Shown: positions 25,423 through 35,041, counted from the stretch's first letter. The stretch is 63,206 bases of DNA from Butyrivibrio sp. (GCA_016297265.1 JAEDHB010000006.1:1-63206), one strand, 5' to 3'. Program-made: numbers and translations. The notes: a model not told the origin generated them from the letters alone.

Positions 25423-28400
25423 ATGAAGTTTAAGAAATTTTTACTAAAACATTGGAAATCATTTACGGCAGTGTTGGCTGTACTGATTGCTACCACGGTA
25501 GGTGTAGTTATAGTAAAGGCTGCAACGGTATCGTTGTCCGTTGATGTGCCGCAGATTGTTTTTACCAATACCAGTCAGGTGGTTACGGTCAATGCGCAGG
25601 CTACTATTATCGGCGCGACCTCTGTCAGTGGTACATATGTGTGGACCATGGCAGACCAGAATGTTGCGTCAGTTACCTATATGGACGGCGTTGGTACTGT
25701 CAAACCATTAAAGGGTGGTAAAACAAAGCTTACCGTAGGTATTCTTGTAGATACCTATTATGATTCAAAAGATATTCCTATTACAGTTCCTCTTACCATA
25801 GATACGACACAGGCAAACAGAATATTGAGACCGGGAGACCCGGCAGTTGATGTATCATGTAACGCTGCCAGCTCCAAAAATGTTGAATGGTCTTCTTCAA
25901 ACAGCAGTATTGCCACTGTTACGGCGAATGGTGTAAATGCAAGCATCACACCGGTGAGTGGCGGAAAGGTAACAATCACTGCACTCATTCCTGAAGACGG
26001 TCTGTCAGCATCCTTTGAATTAACTGTCGGAGTATCGATTGATGAGACAGAGGTGACAGTTGAACAGGGAGAAACTGTAATTGTCAACACAAACAGTAAT
26101 TCTGTAAGTGATGTGTACTGGTGGTCTGAAAACAATGATGTTGCCACCGTTGAAAATGCTGTAATTACAGGTGTTTATGCTGGTTCAGCCAATGTATATG
26201 CAAGCTGCCTTCAGAATGATGCAACAACACCGGGAGCCGGTGACAGTGTTCTTGTTACGGTTCCATACAGAATAAAAGTACCTGATACAACTGTTCTTGT
26301 GGGTGACCAGCTTGAAATTTCAACCACTGCCAAACCATCAGAAGTAAATTATTCATCAAGCAATAACAATGTCCTTTCGTATGATTCGGCAACCGGCAAA
26401 TTCACGGCTATGGCGACGGGAACTGCGGATGTCACTGTCAACTGGAACGGACATACCGATATTGTAACCGTAACAGTTATGGACGGCTTCTCTTTGTCCA
26501 ATACTTCGGTTGCACTTAATATCGGACAGACGGCGAGCATAACAGCCCTTGTTTCAAACGCAGCTTCACCGGTTCACTGGAAGGTTGCAGATCCGACAAT
26601 GGCTAAAATAGATGTATCGGACGACGGATTAACGGCGACGGTAACAGCCCTTGCGGTGGGAAGTACTTCCTCATCCACATCACTGATTGCAACGCAGGAG
26701 ATTAATGGCGTTGTTAAAACAGCAACCTGTGAAATTATCGTACTTAAACCGGTACAGAGCCTTGCACTTTTTTATAATGGTAATGAAATCAAAGACACGG
26801 TTGCAATTGAGAAGGGCACCGGTATATACATAACAGCTATTTTGAACTTTGGACTTGAGGATGTTCCTGATAATACAAAACTCAGCTGGGTATCCTCCGA
26901 TGATTCCGTAATATCCCTTGAACCTGTACAGAGTCAGGGACAGCAGCAGCTTTGCAAAGTAACCGGTAAAAAAGGAGGTTCTGCAACCATTACGGTTGTT
27001 TCCGAAGACGGATTATTTATTGCGACTGCGGATATATATGTAACAGAAGGAATTAAGAGCATTACTCTCGATAAAACAGAGGTAACTGCGCAGATGGCAT
27101 TGCAGAGGTACCAGCTTAAGGCAACGATTCTGCCACAGAGTGCCGGTGTTGATACAACAGTTGTATGGGCAACTCTTGACCCGAAAGTATTGACAGTGGA
27201 CCAGAACGGTCTTGTTACATTTGTGGGTCCGGGCGAGACATATGTAAGTGCTACGGCAAAGGCTGACAGTACCAAGGTTGCATACTGCAAATTTATTATC
27301 ACACAGCAGGTTGAAGGTGTTAAGATGGATTTTGACCGTGTGACACTCAGCGTTGGTGACGAATACAGACTGACCGCAGTAATTACACCTGATAATGCAA
27401 CCAATAAAAAAGTAAGCTGGTCAAGTTCAAATACGGATGTTGTCAAGGTTGACGATACCGGGATGCTTACTGCCATTGCAAGCGGAAGTGCAACAATTGT
27501 TGTCCAGACTGAAGACGGCGGATATATAGATATGACCAATGTTACTGTTTTACAGCCTGTAACAGGCATTCAGCTTTCCCAGACAGAAGTTTCGGTTAAA
27601 AAGGGTACTGTTTTCTGGCTTGATGCTGAAGTTCTTCCTGAAACAGCAGATAATAAGAAGGTAACCTGGAGTTCTTCGGATACTTCAATGGCAACAGTGG
27701 ATAAAAACGGTAAAGTCACAACGCTCAATGTCGGTACGGTAACCATCGCCTGTGTGAGTGAAGATAACGGTACCGTGGCATATTGTGTAGTAGAAATAAC
27801 TGAGCCGGTTACAGGTCTTGAGCTTAATGCATACCATCAGGAAATGGTTGCAGGAACAAAATTTGTTATTATTCCGACTGTTTATCCTATTGATGCATTG
27901 AATAAAGATGTTACCTTTGAATCAAGTGATCCTGCAATTGCATCAGTGGATGACAAGGGTATAGTAACAGCCAATATCGGCGGAAGATGCGATATTATTG
28001 TTACAACCGTAGAGGGCGGACTTAAAAAGACCTGTACAATCAATGTAAAAGAATATGTTGAATCAATTAAAATAACCAATGCTCCAAAACAGATGAATGT
28101 CAATCAGGATGTGTATCTAAAGACGGAAGTCAAGACAGATACGGCATCGGATAAGAGCATTTACTGGACATCCAGCAATACATCCGTGGCAAGCGTTGAC
28201 CAGAATGGACATGTCACTGCACATAAGGCAGGCAATGTTGTAATTACCGCAACAGCTGCTGATGGCGGTGGTGTCAGTGATTCGGCAGTAATAAGAGTGA
28301 TTATTCCTGTATCGTCAATTAAACTCAGCAAAAACCGTGTTGTAATGTATGTCGGTGATACTGAAAACGTATCGGCTACAATCAATCCGTCAAATGCTTC

Positions 28401-29055
28401 AATTAAGGGAATTAAGTGGTATTCCGATGATGAGAATATTGCAAAAGTATATCAGGACGGAGATATTGTGGGTATCAACGCAGGAAGAACAATGGTTCAT
28501 GCAATGTCCACCGACGGCAATAAGGTAATTGCCGACTGTACTGTAATTGTAAAAGAAATAATAAGAGCAAGTTCAATTTCAATCAATTCCCATGAGACGG
28601 TAATGCTCAAGGGTAAAACAAGAAAACTGACGGCAAGATTATATCCGCTTAATACCCACGAAGGCGTTAACTGGCTTTCAACGGATACTTCAATAGTTCA
28701 GGTTGACCCATATGGGAATATTGTAACAGTTGGAGCCGGTGTATGTGAGGTTATTGCATACAGCTCCGCAGGAACAGTGGAAGACAGATGTAAGATTTAC
28801 TCACTGGCAATGCATTATACCAATGTTAAAATGGAACAATATGATACATTTAACCTGTATGTGGACGGTGCACCGGAAGCAGTATCCTGGAGAACCTCAA
28901 ATCCGAGAGTTGCAACTGTCAGCAATAACGGACTTGTAACCGCAAGAATGCCGGGTGAATGTACAATCAATGCAACAGTAAGAGGAAAAACAGTAAGCTG
29001 CTACATAAAAGTAGTACCGGTTGACCCGGATAAATTTATAAATGTTAGGAATTAA
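25423..29055 (+). CDS. Large secreted surface protein with 14 bacterial Ig-like (Big_2) repeats
   Basis: Encodes 1210 residues from ATG 25423, 5 bases after GGAGG. A signal peptide or N-terminal anchor (FTAVLAVLIATTVGVVIVKA) spans about residues 15-34. The rest is a string of 14 modules of about 80-85 residues, each with a W-S-S-like strand followed by a VATVD..G.VTA turn and a GxxxITA end (for example VSWSSSNTDVVKVDDTG). Big_2 domains are beta-sandwiches common in adhesins and S-layer-associated proteins. I see no LPXTG, SLH or catalytic domain, so it may be a spacer or adhesin held by its N-terminus or by partners. Confidence 0.9.
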   Translation: MKFKKFLLKHWKSFTAVLAVLIATTVGVVIVKAATVSLSVDVPQIVFTNTSQVVTVNAQATIIGATSVSGTYVWTMADQNVASVTYMDGVGTVKPLKGGKTKLTVGILVDTYYDSKDIPITVPLTIDTTQANRILRPGDPAVDVSCNAASSKNVEWSSSNSSIATVTANGVNASITPVSGGKVTITALIPEDGLSASFELTVGVSIDETEVTVEQGETVIVNTNSNSVSDVYWWSENNDVATVENAVITGVYAGSANVYASCLQNDATTPGAGDSVLVTVPYRIKVPDTTVLVGDQLEISTTAKPSEVNYSSSNNNVLSYDSATGKFTAMATGTADVTVNWNGHTDIVTVTVMDGFSLSNTSVALNIGQTASITALVSNAASPVHWKVADPTMAKIDVSDDGLTATVTALAVGSTSSSTSLIATQEINGVVKTATCEIIVLKPVQSLALFYNGNEIKDTVAIEKGTGIYITAILNFGLEDVPDNTKLSWVSSDDSVISLEPVQSQGQQQLCKVTGKKGGSATITVVSEDGLFIATADIYVTEGIKSITLDKTEVTAQMALQRYQLKATILPQSAGVDTTVVWATLDPKVLTVDQNGLVTFVGPGETYVSATAKADSTKVAYCKFIITQQVEGVKMDFDRVTLSVGDEYRLTAVITPDNATNKKVSWSSSNTDVVKVDDTGMLTAIASGSATIVVQTEDGGYIDMTNVTVLQPVTGIQLSQTEVSVKKGTVFWLDAEVLPETADNKKVTWSSSDTSMATVDKNGKVTTLNVGTVTIACVSEDNGTVAYCVVEITEPVTGLELNAYHQEMVAGTKFVIIPTVYPIDALNKDVTFESSDPAIASVDDKGIVTANIGGRCDIIVTTVEGGLKKTCTINVKEYVESIKITNAPKQMNVNQDVYLKTEVKTDTASDKSIYWTSSNTSVASVDQNGHVTAHKAGNVVITATAADGGGVSDSAVIRVIIPVSSIKLSKNRVVMYVGDTENVSATINPSNASIKGIKWYSDDENIAKVYQDGDIVGINAGRTMVHAMSTDGNKVIADCTVIVKEIIRASSISINSHETVMLKGKTRKLTARLYPLNTHEGVNWLSTDTSIVQVDPYGNIVTVGAGVCEVIAYSSAGTVEDRCKIYSLAMHYTNVKMEQYDTFNLYVDGAPEAVSWRTSNPRVATVSNNGLVTARMPGECTINATVRGKTVSCYIKVVPVDPDKFINVRN

Positions 29056-29086
29056 ATTGCATTTTATGCGGTAAATATGTTAAAAT

Positions 29087-29148
29087 CAACTACAATTTGT
29101 GTGATATTCTGATATTGGGATAGAATAGCATATAAGTTGTAGTTGTTT
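29087..29148 (+). other. Long inverted repeat ahead of the TPR membrane protein gene
   Basis: CAACTACAA (29087-29095) and TTGTAGTTG (29137-29145) are perfect 9-bp arms 41 bases apart, followed by TTTTA. An inner TATTCT/AGAATA pair also fits. It could be a long-loop terminator for the Big_2 gene or a folded leader; the SD AAGGAG follows at once. Confidence 0.4.
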
Positions 29149-29165
29149 TATAAGGAGCATATAAA

Positions 29166-30617
29166 ATGAAAGATAATTTTGATATTGACGAAGAGTTAAA
29201 GAAATCAATAGCTGATATAATTGATGAGGAAATTGCCGAAGCCAATAATTATTATTACGACAATCCGGAGATAAACAAACAGAATAAAGAAGTTGAACTC
29301 ATAGATTTCGGAGAGGATGAGAAAGAAGAAATTCTTCCGGAAATTGAAGAGTATGAGGAAGATACAGAATATGATGATGCACCGGAACCAAAGGATAAAA
29401 AACCAAGAAAGGTTATTCTTATTGTATCCCTGGTAATAACAGGATGCATTGTTATCGGTCTTGTTGCCTATATGCTGATAAAAAGGACTATAGACAAATC
29501 TCATGGATATGCATATTACAACAATCTTGCCTATGAAAAAATGGACAACAAGGATTATGAGGCGGCAATCACAAACTTCAAGAAAGCTTTATCCTTTGAA
29601 GAGTCAAAGTCAAATGTAAAAGAGCGTGCAGACATGATGTTCTGGCTGTATGATTCCTATAAACAGACAGGGAAAACAGAGGAGGGCATACCTTATCTTG
29701 AGGAAATCCTTGAACTTGATGATAAAAATGAAACAGCATACGCATATCTGATTGATTACTATGGCACCCTGAATAAGTTTGAAGAGCTTGCCGCATTGTT
29801 TGAAAAGGCAAAAGAGACCGGTGATAGTAAAATTATTGAGTTGTTCAGCCGTTATAACGGAACAAAGGTAGAAATATATCCGGCAGCCGGAGATTATGAT
29901 GACGATATTGAAATCAAGCTGACAACAACCGACCCCAAGGCAAAAATATATTATTCACTAAATAACGGTTCTGACCAGATATATGTATCAGATATTAAGC
30001 TGGGAGAAGGGAATAATACACTGAACTATTATTCCATCAATGAATATGGAATAAAGAGTGATATTCTGACTGCGGAATACAATGTGAATTACAAAGCACC
30101 ATCCGAGCCTGTAATCAGCCCTGAAGCGACGGATATAGCCGGTAATGAAAAGGTTAAGGTAACTATTAGCGGATACGCGGATAATGCAAAAGTATATTAT
30201 ACTCTGGATGGAAGCGAACCTACCGTGTCCAGTAAAGAGTATACAGGAGAATTTGAACTGGAAAGCGGCACAACAACCGTTACTGTGCTTGTAATTAACG
30301 AAAGAGGCGCAAAGGTTACCGCAACTAAGACATACAATGTAACATATGCGGATAAATACACATCAGATACAGCGGAAGGCGTAATCTGGAATAAGCTTAT
30401 TGAAAAAGGACTTGTTGATTCTGAACACAAACAGTCAAGCGATTTGTGCGAACTGAAATATTACAGCAAAAAGACAATCAGCAAAGAGCCATTTCATTTG
30501 TTCTATTTTATCGTGGATGATGAGATTAAGGATTATTTTTACGGAGTGAATTCGCAGAACGGCACTGTTTATATTGTGACAAGAAATGGCGACGAGTACT
30601 CATTGAGCAAACTATAA
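29166..30617 (+). CDS. Membrane-anchored TPR protein with chitobiase-type C-terminal domains
   Basis: A 483-residue protein. It has an acidic cytoplasmic N-terminus (1-75), one membrane helix at about 81-101 (VILIVSLVITGCIVIGLVAYM), and TPR-like helices at about 115-235 (AYYNNLAYEKMDNKDYEAAI, then EGIPYLEEILELDDKNETAY). Two beta-rich modules at about 235-400 resemble the CHB_HEX_C-type domain (YYTLDGSEPTVSSKEYTGEF). A unique C-terminus follows. No enzyme domain is visible. It lies 110 bases after the Big_2 protein, so the two may form a surface module. The layout resembles the gene at 1090. Confidence 0.8.
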   Translation: MKDNFDIDEELKKSIADIIDEEIAEANNYYYDNPEINKQNKEVELIDFGEDEKEEILPEIEEYEEDTEYDDAPEPKDKKPRKVILIVSLVITGCIVIGLVAYMLIKRTIDKSHGYAYYNNLAYEKMDNKDYEAAITNFKKALSFEESKSNVKERADMMFWLYDSYKQTGKTEEGIPYLEEILELDDKNETAYAYLIDYYGTLNKFEELAALFEKAKETGDSKIIELFSRYNGTKVEIYPAAGDYDDDIEIKLTTTDPKAKIYYSLNNGSDQIYVSDIKLGEGNNTLNYYSINEYGIKSDILTAEYNVNYKAPSEPVISPEATDIAGNEKVKVTISGYADNAKVYYTLDGSEPTVSSKEYTGEFELESGTTTVTVLVINERGAKVTATKTYNVTYADKYTSDTAEGVIWNKLIEKGLVDSEHKQSSDLCELKYYSKKTISKEPFHLFYFIVDDEIKDYFYGVNSQNGTVYIVTRNGDEYSLSKL

Positions 30618-30670
30618 CCGGAATATATGTCATATTTTGGCATAATAAGGGCAATAACCTCAATTATTTC

Positions 30671-30699
30671 TTGCATAAACGGAGTTCTTTGTATAAAAT
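30671..30699 (+). promoter_or_regulatory. Promoter of nfnAB
   Basis: TTGCAT (30671-30676), 17 bases, TAAAAT (30694-30699), just upstream of the nfnA ribosome binding site. Confidence 0.65.
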
Positions 30700-30728
30700 A
30701 GAATAGACAAAAATTATGGAGGTGCTTT

Positions 30729-31619
30729 ATGTACAAGATACTAAAGGCAGAATTTTTGGCTGAAAACATTTTCCTTATGGAAATTGAGGCTCCAAGAGTT
30801 GCAAAATCATGTGAGCCGGGCCAGTTTATTATTGCAAAAACAGATGAAGATGGAGAGAGAATTCCTCTTACAATCTCAGACTATAACAGAGATAAAGGAA
30901 CAGTTCAGGTAGTAGTTCAGATAATTGGTGCTTCAACCAAGATGATGTCAGAGCTTAAGGCAGGTGATTATCTTCAGGATTTTGTGGGACCATTGGGCTG
31001 CCCTTCAGATCTTGTTACGGATGATATCGAAGAAGTTAAGAAGAAAAAAATTCTTTTCGTAGCAGGCGGACTTGGAACCGCACCGGTATATCCACAGGTT
31101 AAATGGCTCCACGAGCATGGCATTGATGTTGATGTTATCGTAGGTGCGAAGAATAAGGATCTCGTTATCCTTGAGGAAGAAATGAAAGCAGTATGTGCTA
31201 ATTTATATATCACAACTGACGATGGAAGCTATGGCAGAAAGGGTATGGTAACAGATACTATCAAATATCTTGTCAATGAGCTTGGCAACCAATACGACCA
31301 CTGCGTAGCAATCGGACCAATGATTATGATGAAATTTGTATGTTTACTGACAAAAGAACTCGGAATACATACAATCGTTAGTGTCAATCCGATTATGGTT
31401 GACGGTACAGGTATGTGTGGCGCATGTCGTGTTCAGGTCGGCGATGAAGTAAAGTTTGCATGTGTTGACGGACCTGAGTTTGACGGACATCTTGTTGATT
31501 TTGACCAGGCTATGAAGAGACAGCAGATGTACAAAACACAGGAAGGAAGAGCAATGCTCGCCCTTACTGAAGGAGCAACACATAAGAATGGCGGCTGTGG
31601 CTGCGGAGGTGACAAATAA
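30729..31619 (+). CDS. nfnA: NADH-dependent ferredoxin:NADP+ oxidoreductase subunit alpha
   Basis: A 296-residue ferredoxin-reductase-like flavoprotein (also annotated as sulfide/dihydroorotate dehydrogenase-like). The FAD-binding barrel (1-100) has GQFIIAK and ERIPLTIS; the NAD-binding domain has FVAGGLGTAPVYPQ near residue 115. The C-terminus carries Cys ligands for a [2Fe-2S] cluster (GMCGACRVQVGDEVKFACVDG). With NfnB it bifurcates electrons between NADPH, NAD+ and ferredoxin. Its stop overlaps the nfnB start by one base. Confidence 0.9.
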   Translation: MYKILKAEFLAENIFLMEIEAPRVAKSCEPGQFIIAKTDEDGERIPLTISDYNRDKGTVQVVVQIIGASTKMMSELKAGDYLQDFVGPLGCPSDLVTDDIEEVKKKKILFVAGGLGTAPVYPQVKWLHEHGIDVDVIVGAKNKDLVILEEEMKAVCANLYITTDDGSYGRKGMVTDTIKYLVNELGNQYDHCVAIGPMIMMKFVCLLTKELGIHTIVSVNPIMVDGTGMCGACRVQVGDEVKFACVDGPEFDGHLVDFDQAMKRQQMYKTQEGRAMLALTEGATHKNGGCGCGGDK

Positions 31620-33001
31620 TGGACATGATGAAAAAAGTGCCTGTAAGAGAACAGGATCCACAGGTTAGAGCTAAGAATTTTGAAGAGGTTTGTCTTGGAT
31701 ACAATGAAGAGGAAGCTATGGCAGAGGCATCAAGATGTCTCAACTGTAAGAATCCGCTTTGCGTTCAGGGCTGTCCTGTATCAATAAATATTCCTGCATT
31801 TATTTCACAGGTAAAGGAAGGCAATTTTGCAGAGGCATACAAAATAATTAGTGAATCATCTGCACTTCCTGCAGTATGCGGAAGAGTATGTCCTCAGGAA
31901 TCACAGTGTGAAGGAAAATGTATCAGAGGAATCAAGGGCGAGGCAGTTGCAATCGGTAAACTGGAAAGATTTGTTGCTGACTGGGCAAGAGAGAACGGCA
32001 TCGTTCCTGAAGTTACAGCGCAGAAGAAGAACAAAAAGGTTGCTGTAATAGGTTCGGGCCCTGCAGGACTTACATGTGCGGGAGACCTTGCAAAGCTTGG
32101 ATATGATGTAACTATTTTTGAAGCATTGCATAAAGCAGGCGGTGTTCTTGTATACGGAATTCCTGAGTTCCGTCTTCCAAAAGAAAAAGTAGTACAGGCA
32201 GAAGTTGACAATGTTAAAAAACTTGGTGTAAAAATTGAAACCAATGTTGTTGTAGGAAAAGCCGTAAGAATTGACGAATTGATTAATGAAGGCTTTGAAG
32301 CCGTATTTATTGGTTCAGGCGCAGGCCTTCCAAGATTTATGGGAATTCCGGGAGAGAATGCAAACGGTGTATTTTCTGCCAATGAATATTTAACAAGAAA
32401 TAACCTTATGAAAGCATTTATGGACGGAAGTGCTACACCAATCTGTGCAGGAACAAAGGTTGCTGTCGTAGGCGGTGGTAATGTTGCCATGGATGCTGCA
32501 AGAACAGCATTAAGACTTGGTGCAGAAGTTCATATCGTATACAGAAGAAGCGAGGAGGAGCTTCCTGCCAGAGTTGAAGAAGTACATCATGCAAAAGAAG
32601 AAGGTATTATCTTTGATTTACTTACCAATCCGACAGAGATTCTTGTTGATGACAACGGTTGGGTTAAAGGTATGAAGTGCATCAGAATGGAGCTTGGTGA
32701 ACCGGATGCATCAGGAAGAAGAAGACCTGTTGAAGTCGAAGGTTCTGAGTTCGAGATGGAACTTGATACAGTTATCATGTCCCTCGGAACATCTCCAAAT
32801 CCATTGATTTCATCTACAACAGAGGGTCTTGAAGTCAACAGACATCAATGTATCGTTGCGGATGAGTCAAACGGTCAGACTTCCAAAATCGGTGTTTTCG
32901 CAGGCGGAGATGCCGTTACAGGTGCTGCAACAGTTATTCTTGCAATGGGAGCAGGAAAGGCAGCAGCAAAGGGCATTGATGAGTATTTAAGCAATAAGTA
33001 G
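31619..33001 (+). CDS. nfnB: NADH-dependent ferredoxin:NADP+ oxidoreductase subunit beta (GltD-like)
   Basis: A 460-residue glutamate-synthase-small-subunit-like protein. Two N-terminal [4Fe-4S] clusters are indicated by CLNCKNPLCVQGCP and CGRVCPQESQCEGKC. An FAD-binding GSGPAGLTCAGDLAKLGYDV follows near residue 143, then an NADP-binding GGGNVAMDAARTALRLGAEV near 285. The C-terminal FAD motif is GVFAGGDAVTGAATVI. No large GltB subunit is adjacent; pairing with nfnA makes NfnB the better call than glutamate synthase. Confidence 0.9.
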   Translation: MDMMKKVPVREQDPQVRAKNFEEVCLGYNEEEAMAEASRCLNCKNPLCVQGCPVSINIPAFISQVKEGNFAEAYKIISESSALPAVCGRVCPQESQCEGKCIRGIKGEAVAIGKLERFVADWARENGIVPEVTAQKKNKKVAVIGSGPAGLTCAGDLAKLGYDVTIFEALHKAGGVLVYGIPEFRLPKEKVVQAEVDNVKKLGVKIETNVVVGKAVRIDELINEGFEAVFIGSGAGLPRFMGIPGENANGVFSANEYLTRNNLMKAFMDGSATPICAGTKVAVVGGGNVAMDAARTALRLGAEVHIVYRRSEEELPARVEEVHHAKEEGIIFDLLTNPTEILVDDNGWVKGMKCIRMELGEPDASGRRRPVEVEGSEFEMELDTVIMSLGTSPNPLISSTTEGLEVNRHQCIVADESNGQTSKIGVFAGGDAVTGAATVILAMGAGKAAAKGIDEYLSNK

Positions 33002-33012
33002 GCTATTTATTC

Positions 33013-33045
33013 TACCGGGCTGGTATATACCGGTCCGGTATTTTA
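33013..33045 (+). terminator. Probable terminator after nfnB
   Basis: TACCGG (33013-33018) and CCGGTA (33035-33040) enclose the self-complementary GGTATATACC, followed by TTTTA. The EAL gene SD begins immediately after it. Confidence 0.6.
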
Positions 33046-33053
33046 GGTGAGGG
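33045..33053 (+). promoter_or_regulatory. Shine-Dalgarno favouring a TTG start of the EAL gene
   Basis: AGGTGAGGG lies 5 bases before TTG 33059. The alternative GTG at 33047 sits inside this SD and has none of its own. Confidence 0.55.
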
Positions 33054-33058
33054 TAATC

Positions 33059-34477
33059 TTGGTAGTAGCATCAATTTTTAACAGTTTTATTAATATTAAC
33101 CTGTGCGGATTAATTGTATTCTGTGTCACACTTTGTTTTGTCAGTGTATGGGTTTGTGTAAAATACAAAATTAAGGCAAGGGAAGAGATTTCCAAAACCA
33201 TGATAAAAGATCCTGTGACAGGAGCGCAGAATTTTATTGGATTTATTGAGGAAGCACAGATAAAATTGAATAACAGTGAATCTAAGGTTGCAATTGGCGT
33301 TGTCGATATAAGCAATTTTAAGACAATCAACGATTTTTACGGACGTTCCTTTGGTGATGTGACATTGAAGGCAATTTCCGATAAACTCTGCGATATTGTT
33401 TCCCCGGACGGAATTTATTCCAGAATGTTCGCGGACAGATTTGTCTTTCTTATTCCGTATATGGATATTGACGGACTGGCTTATGTCATTGAAACATATT
33501 TATCCGGTGTTGATGTTGAATTTGAAACAATCAAAGAGACAATTAATATCGATTGTAATTGCGGTATTTACAAGGTTGAGGATTACAAGGAAGATATCAA
33601 TGGAATGATTGATAAGGCACTGGTGGCCTTAAAGATTTCCAAGGCAAGTGTAACCAAGATGGTTACAGTGCTGGATATAGATATCGGACATATTATTGAG
33701 ACCAATCAAAAGCTTACATATAAGATGAATTCAGCCTTGAAAAATCACGAATTTGTGGCATATATTCAGCCAAAAGTCAGCTTCCGCGACGGAAGTATTG
33801 TTGGCGGTGAAGCGCTGGCAAGATGGATGTCCCCTGATGAAGGAATGATTGCGCCTAATGACTTTATTCCACTTTTTGAACAGAATGGATTTGTTACCAA
33901 GGTTGATTTCTGTATTCTGGAAAAAATATGTTCAATGATTCGCAAGAGAAAAGAATGGGGCAAAAGAGTTGTTCCGATTTCGGTCAACCAGTCGCGAATC
34001 CATGTATATGACAAAATGTATATTAATAAGCTTATTACAACCTTTGACAGGTTTGGAATAAGCAAGGATAATATTATCTTTGAGCTCACGGAAAGTGCAT
34101 TCACGGACAATACGGAGGATATGATTTCCCTCTGTAAAAGAATGAATCAGCTTGGATATATAATATCCATGGATGATTTCGGATGCGGATACTCTTCCCT
34201 TAATATGCTTAATATTTTGCCAATCAACGAATTGAAGCTTGATAAGCAATTCCTCAATGATGAATCTGACAAGAGTAGATTTATCATTAAGAGTATAATC
34301 AATCTTGCACACGGACTTGGCATGAAGGTTGTATGTGAAGGTGTGGAAACCTTCGAACAGGTTGACTTTTTGAGAAAAAGTGGTTGTGATATTGCGCAGG
34401 GATTCTATTATTCAAAGCCGGTTCCTTTGCCGGAATTTGAGAAGCTTTTAGATATTGGAAGAATTGACATACAATGA
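33059..34477 (+). CDS. Membrane-anchored EAL-domain c-di-GMP phosphodiesterase with degenerate GGDEF domain
   Basis: A 472-residue protein from TTG 33059. One N-terminal membrane helix (about 10-33) is followed by a GGDEF-fold domain (about 48-205) whose signature is degraded to FADRF, so it should not make c-di-GMP. A full EAL domain (about 225-470) follows. Key EAL residues are all present: EALAR, the N in SVNQS, ELTES, DDFGCGYSSL, the K in LKLDKQF, EGVET and the Q in AQGFYYSKP. Active hydrolysis of c-di-GMP is therefore likely. It overlaps rlmH by 4 bases (ATGA). Confidence 0.9.
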   Translation: MVVASIFNSFININLCGLIVFCVTLCFVSVWVCVKYKIKAREEISKTMIKDPVTGAQNFIGFIEEAQIKLNNSESKVAIGVVDISNFKTINDFYGRSFGDVTLKAISDKLCDIVSPDGIYSRMFADRFVFLIPYMDIDGLAYVIETYLSGVDVEFETIKETINIDCNCGIYKVEDYKEDINGMIDKALVALKISKASVTKMVTVLDIDIGHIIETNQKLTYKMNSALKNHEFVAYIQPKVSFRDGSIVGGEALARWMSPDEGMIAPNDFIPLFEQNGFVTKVDFCILEKICSMIRKRKEWGKRVVPISVNQSRIHVYDKMYINKLITTFDRFGISKDNIIFELTESAFTDNTEDMISLCKRMNQLGYIISMDDFGCGYSSLNMLNILPINELKLDKQFLNDESDKSRFIIKSIINLAHGLGMKVVCEGVETFEQVDFLRKSGCDIAQGFYYSKPVPLPEFEKLLDIGRIDIQ

Positions 34478-34953
34478 GAATTACAATAATTTGTGTTGGC
34501 AAAATAAAAGAAAAATATTTTACACAGGCTATTGATGAATATGCAAAAAGATTGTCAAGATACTGTAAGCTTGATTTTGTTGAAGTGGCGGATGAAATGA
34601 CGCCAAACGGCGGCTCCGAAGGAGAAGAAAACCTGATAAAGGCAAAAGAAGGAGACAGGATACTCAAGGCGATTAAGGATGAGATGTATGTAATTAATCT
34701 TGCCATCAATGGAAAAAAATATGATTCTCAGGGTTTGTCACAGTATATTGAAAGACTTGGTGTTGATGGCAAAAGCCACCTTGCCTTTGTAATCGGAGGT
34801 TCGCTTGGACTGGATGAAAGAGTTATGAGGCGCGGTGATGCCTCAATCAGTTTTTCGGATATGACATTTCCGCACCAATTGATGAGAGTACTTTTGCTTG
34901 AGCAGATTTACCGGTCATATAGAATTATGAATAACGAACCATATCATAAGTAA
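34474..34953 (+). CDS. rlmH: 23S rRNA pseudouridine-1915 N3-methyltransferase RlmH
   Basis: A 159-residue SPOUT-family methyltransferase acting on helix 69 of the 70S ribosome. SAM-binding knot residues appear in FVIGGSLGLDERV near 105, and the C-terminal SFSDMTFPHQLMRVLLLEQIYRS is strongly conserved. It starts within the last codons of the EAL gene. Confidence 0.96.
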   Translation: MRITIICVGKIKEKYFTQAIDEYAKRLSRYCKLDFVEVADEMTPNGGSEGEENLIKAKEGDRILKAIKDEMYVINLAINGKKYDSQGLSQYIERLGVDGKSHLAFVIGGSLGLDERVMRRGDASISFSDMTFPHQLMRVLLLEQIYRSYRIMNNEPYHK

Positions 34954-34979
34954 TATAGTAACTGAATATATAATGATTT

Positions 34980-35011
34980 AAAACTTTCTGAGCAATCGGA
35001 AAGTTTTTTTT
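34980..35011 (+). terminator. Terminator after rlmH
   Basis: A 9-bp stem (AAAACTTTC 34980-34988, GAAAGTTTT 34999-35007) has a 10-base loop and an uninterrupted T-run. Confidence 0.9.
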
Positions 35012-35012
35012 G

Positions 35013-35041
35013 TTATCTTATCGAACCCGGCCTCATATAAA
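35013..35041 (+). promoter_or_regulatory. Possible sigma-E-type promoter of the spoIIIA operon
   Basis: TTATCTT (35013-35019), 14 bases, CATATAAA (35034-35041), 20 bases before the spoIIIAA start. It resembles the sporulation sigma-E pattern, and spoIIIA is a mother-cell operon under sigma-E in B. subtilis. The match is partial. Confidence 0.35.

Noticed and set aside
31894..32490. Open frame of 198 codons on the minus strand within nfnB
   Set aside because: It is antisense to a well-conserved gene, with composition typical of mirrored codons and no ribosome binding site.
31619..33001. Glutamate synthase small subunit
   Set aside because: There is no large subunit nearby, and it is fused in an operon with an NfnA-type subunit, which points to NfnB.
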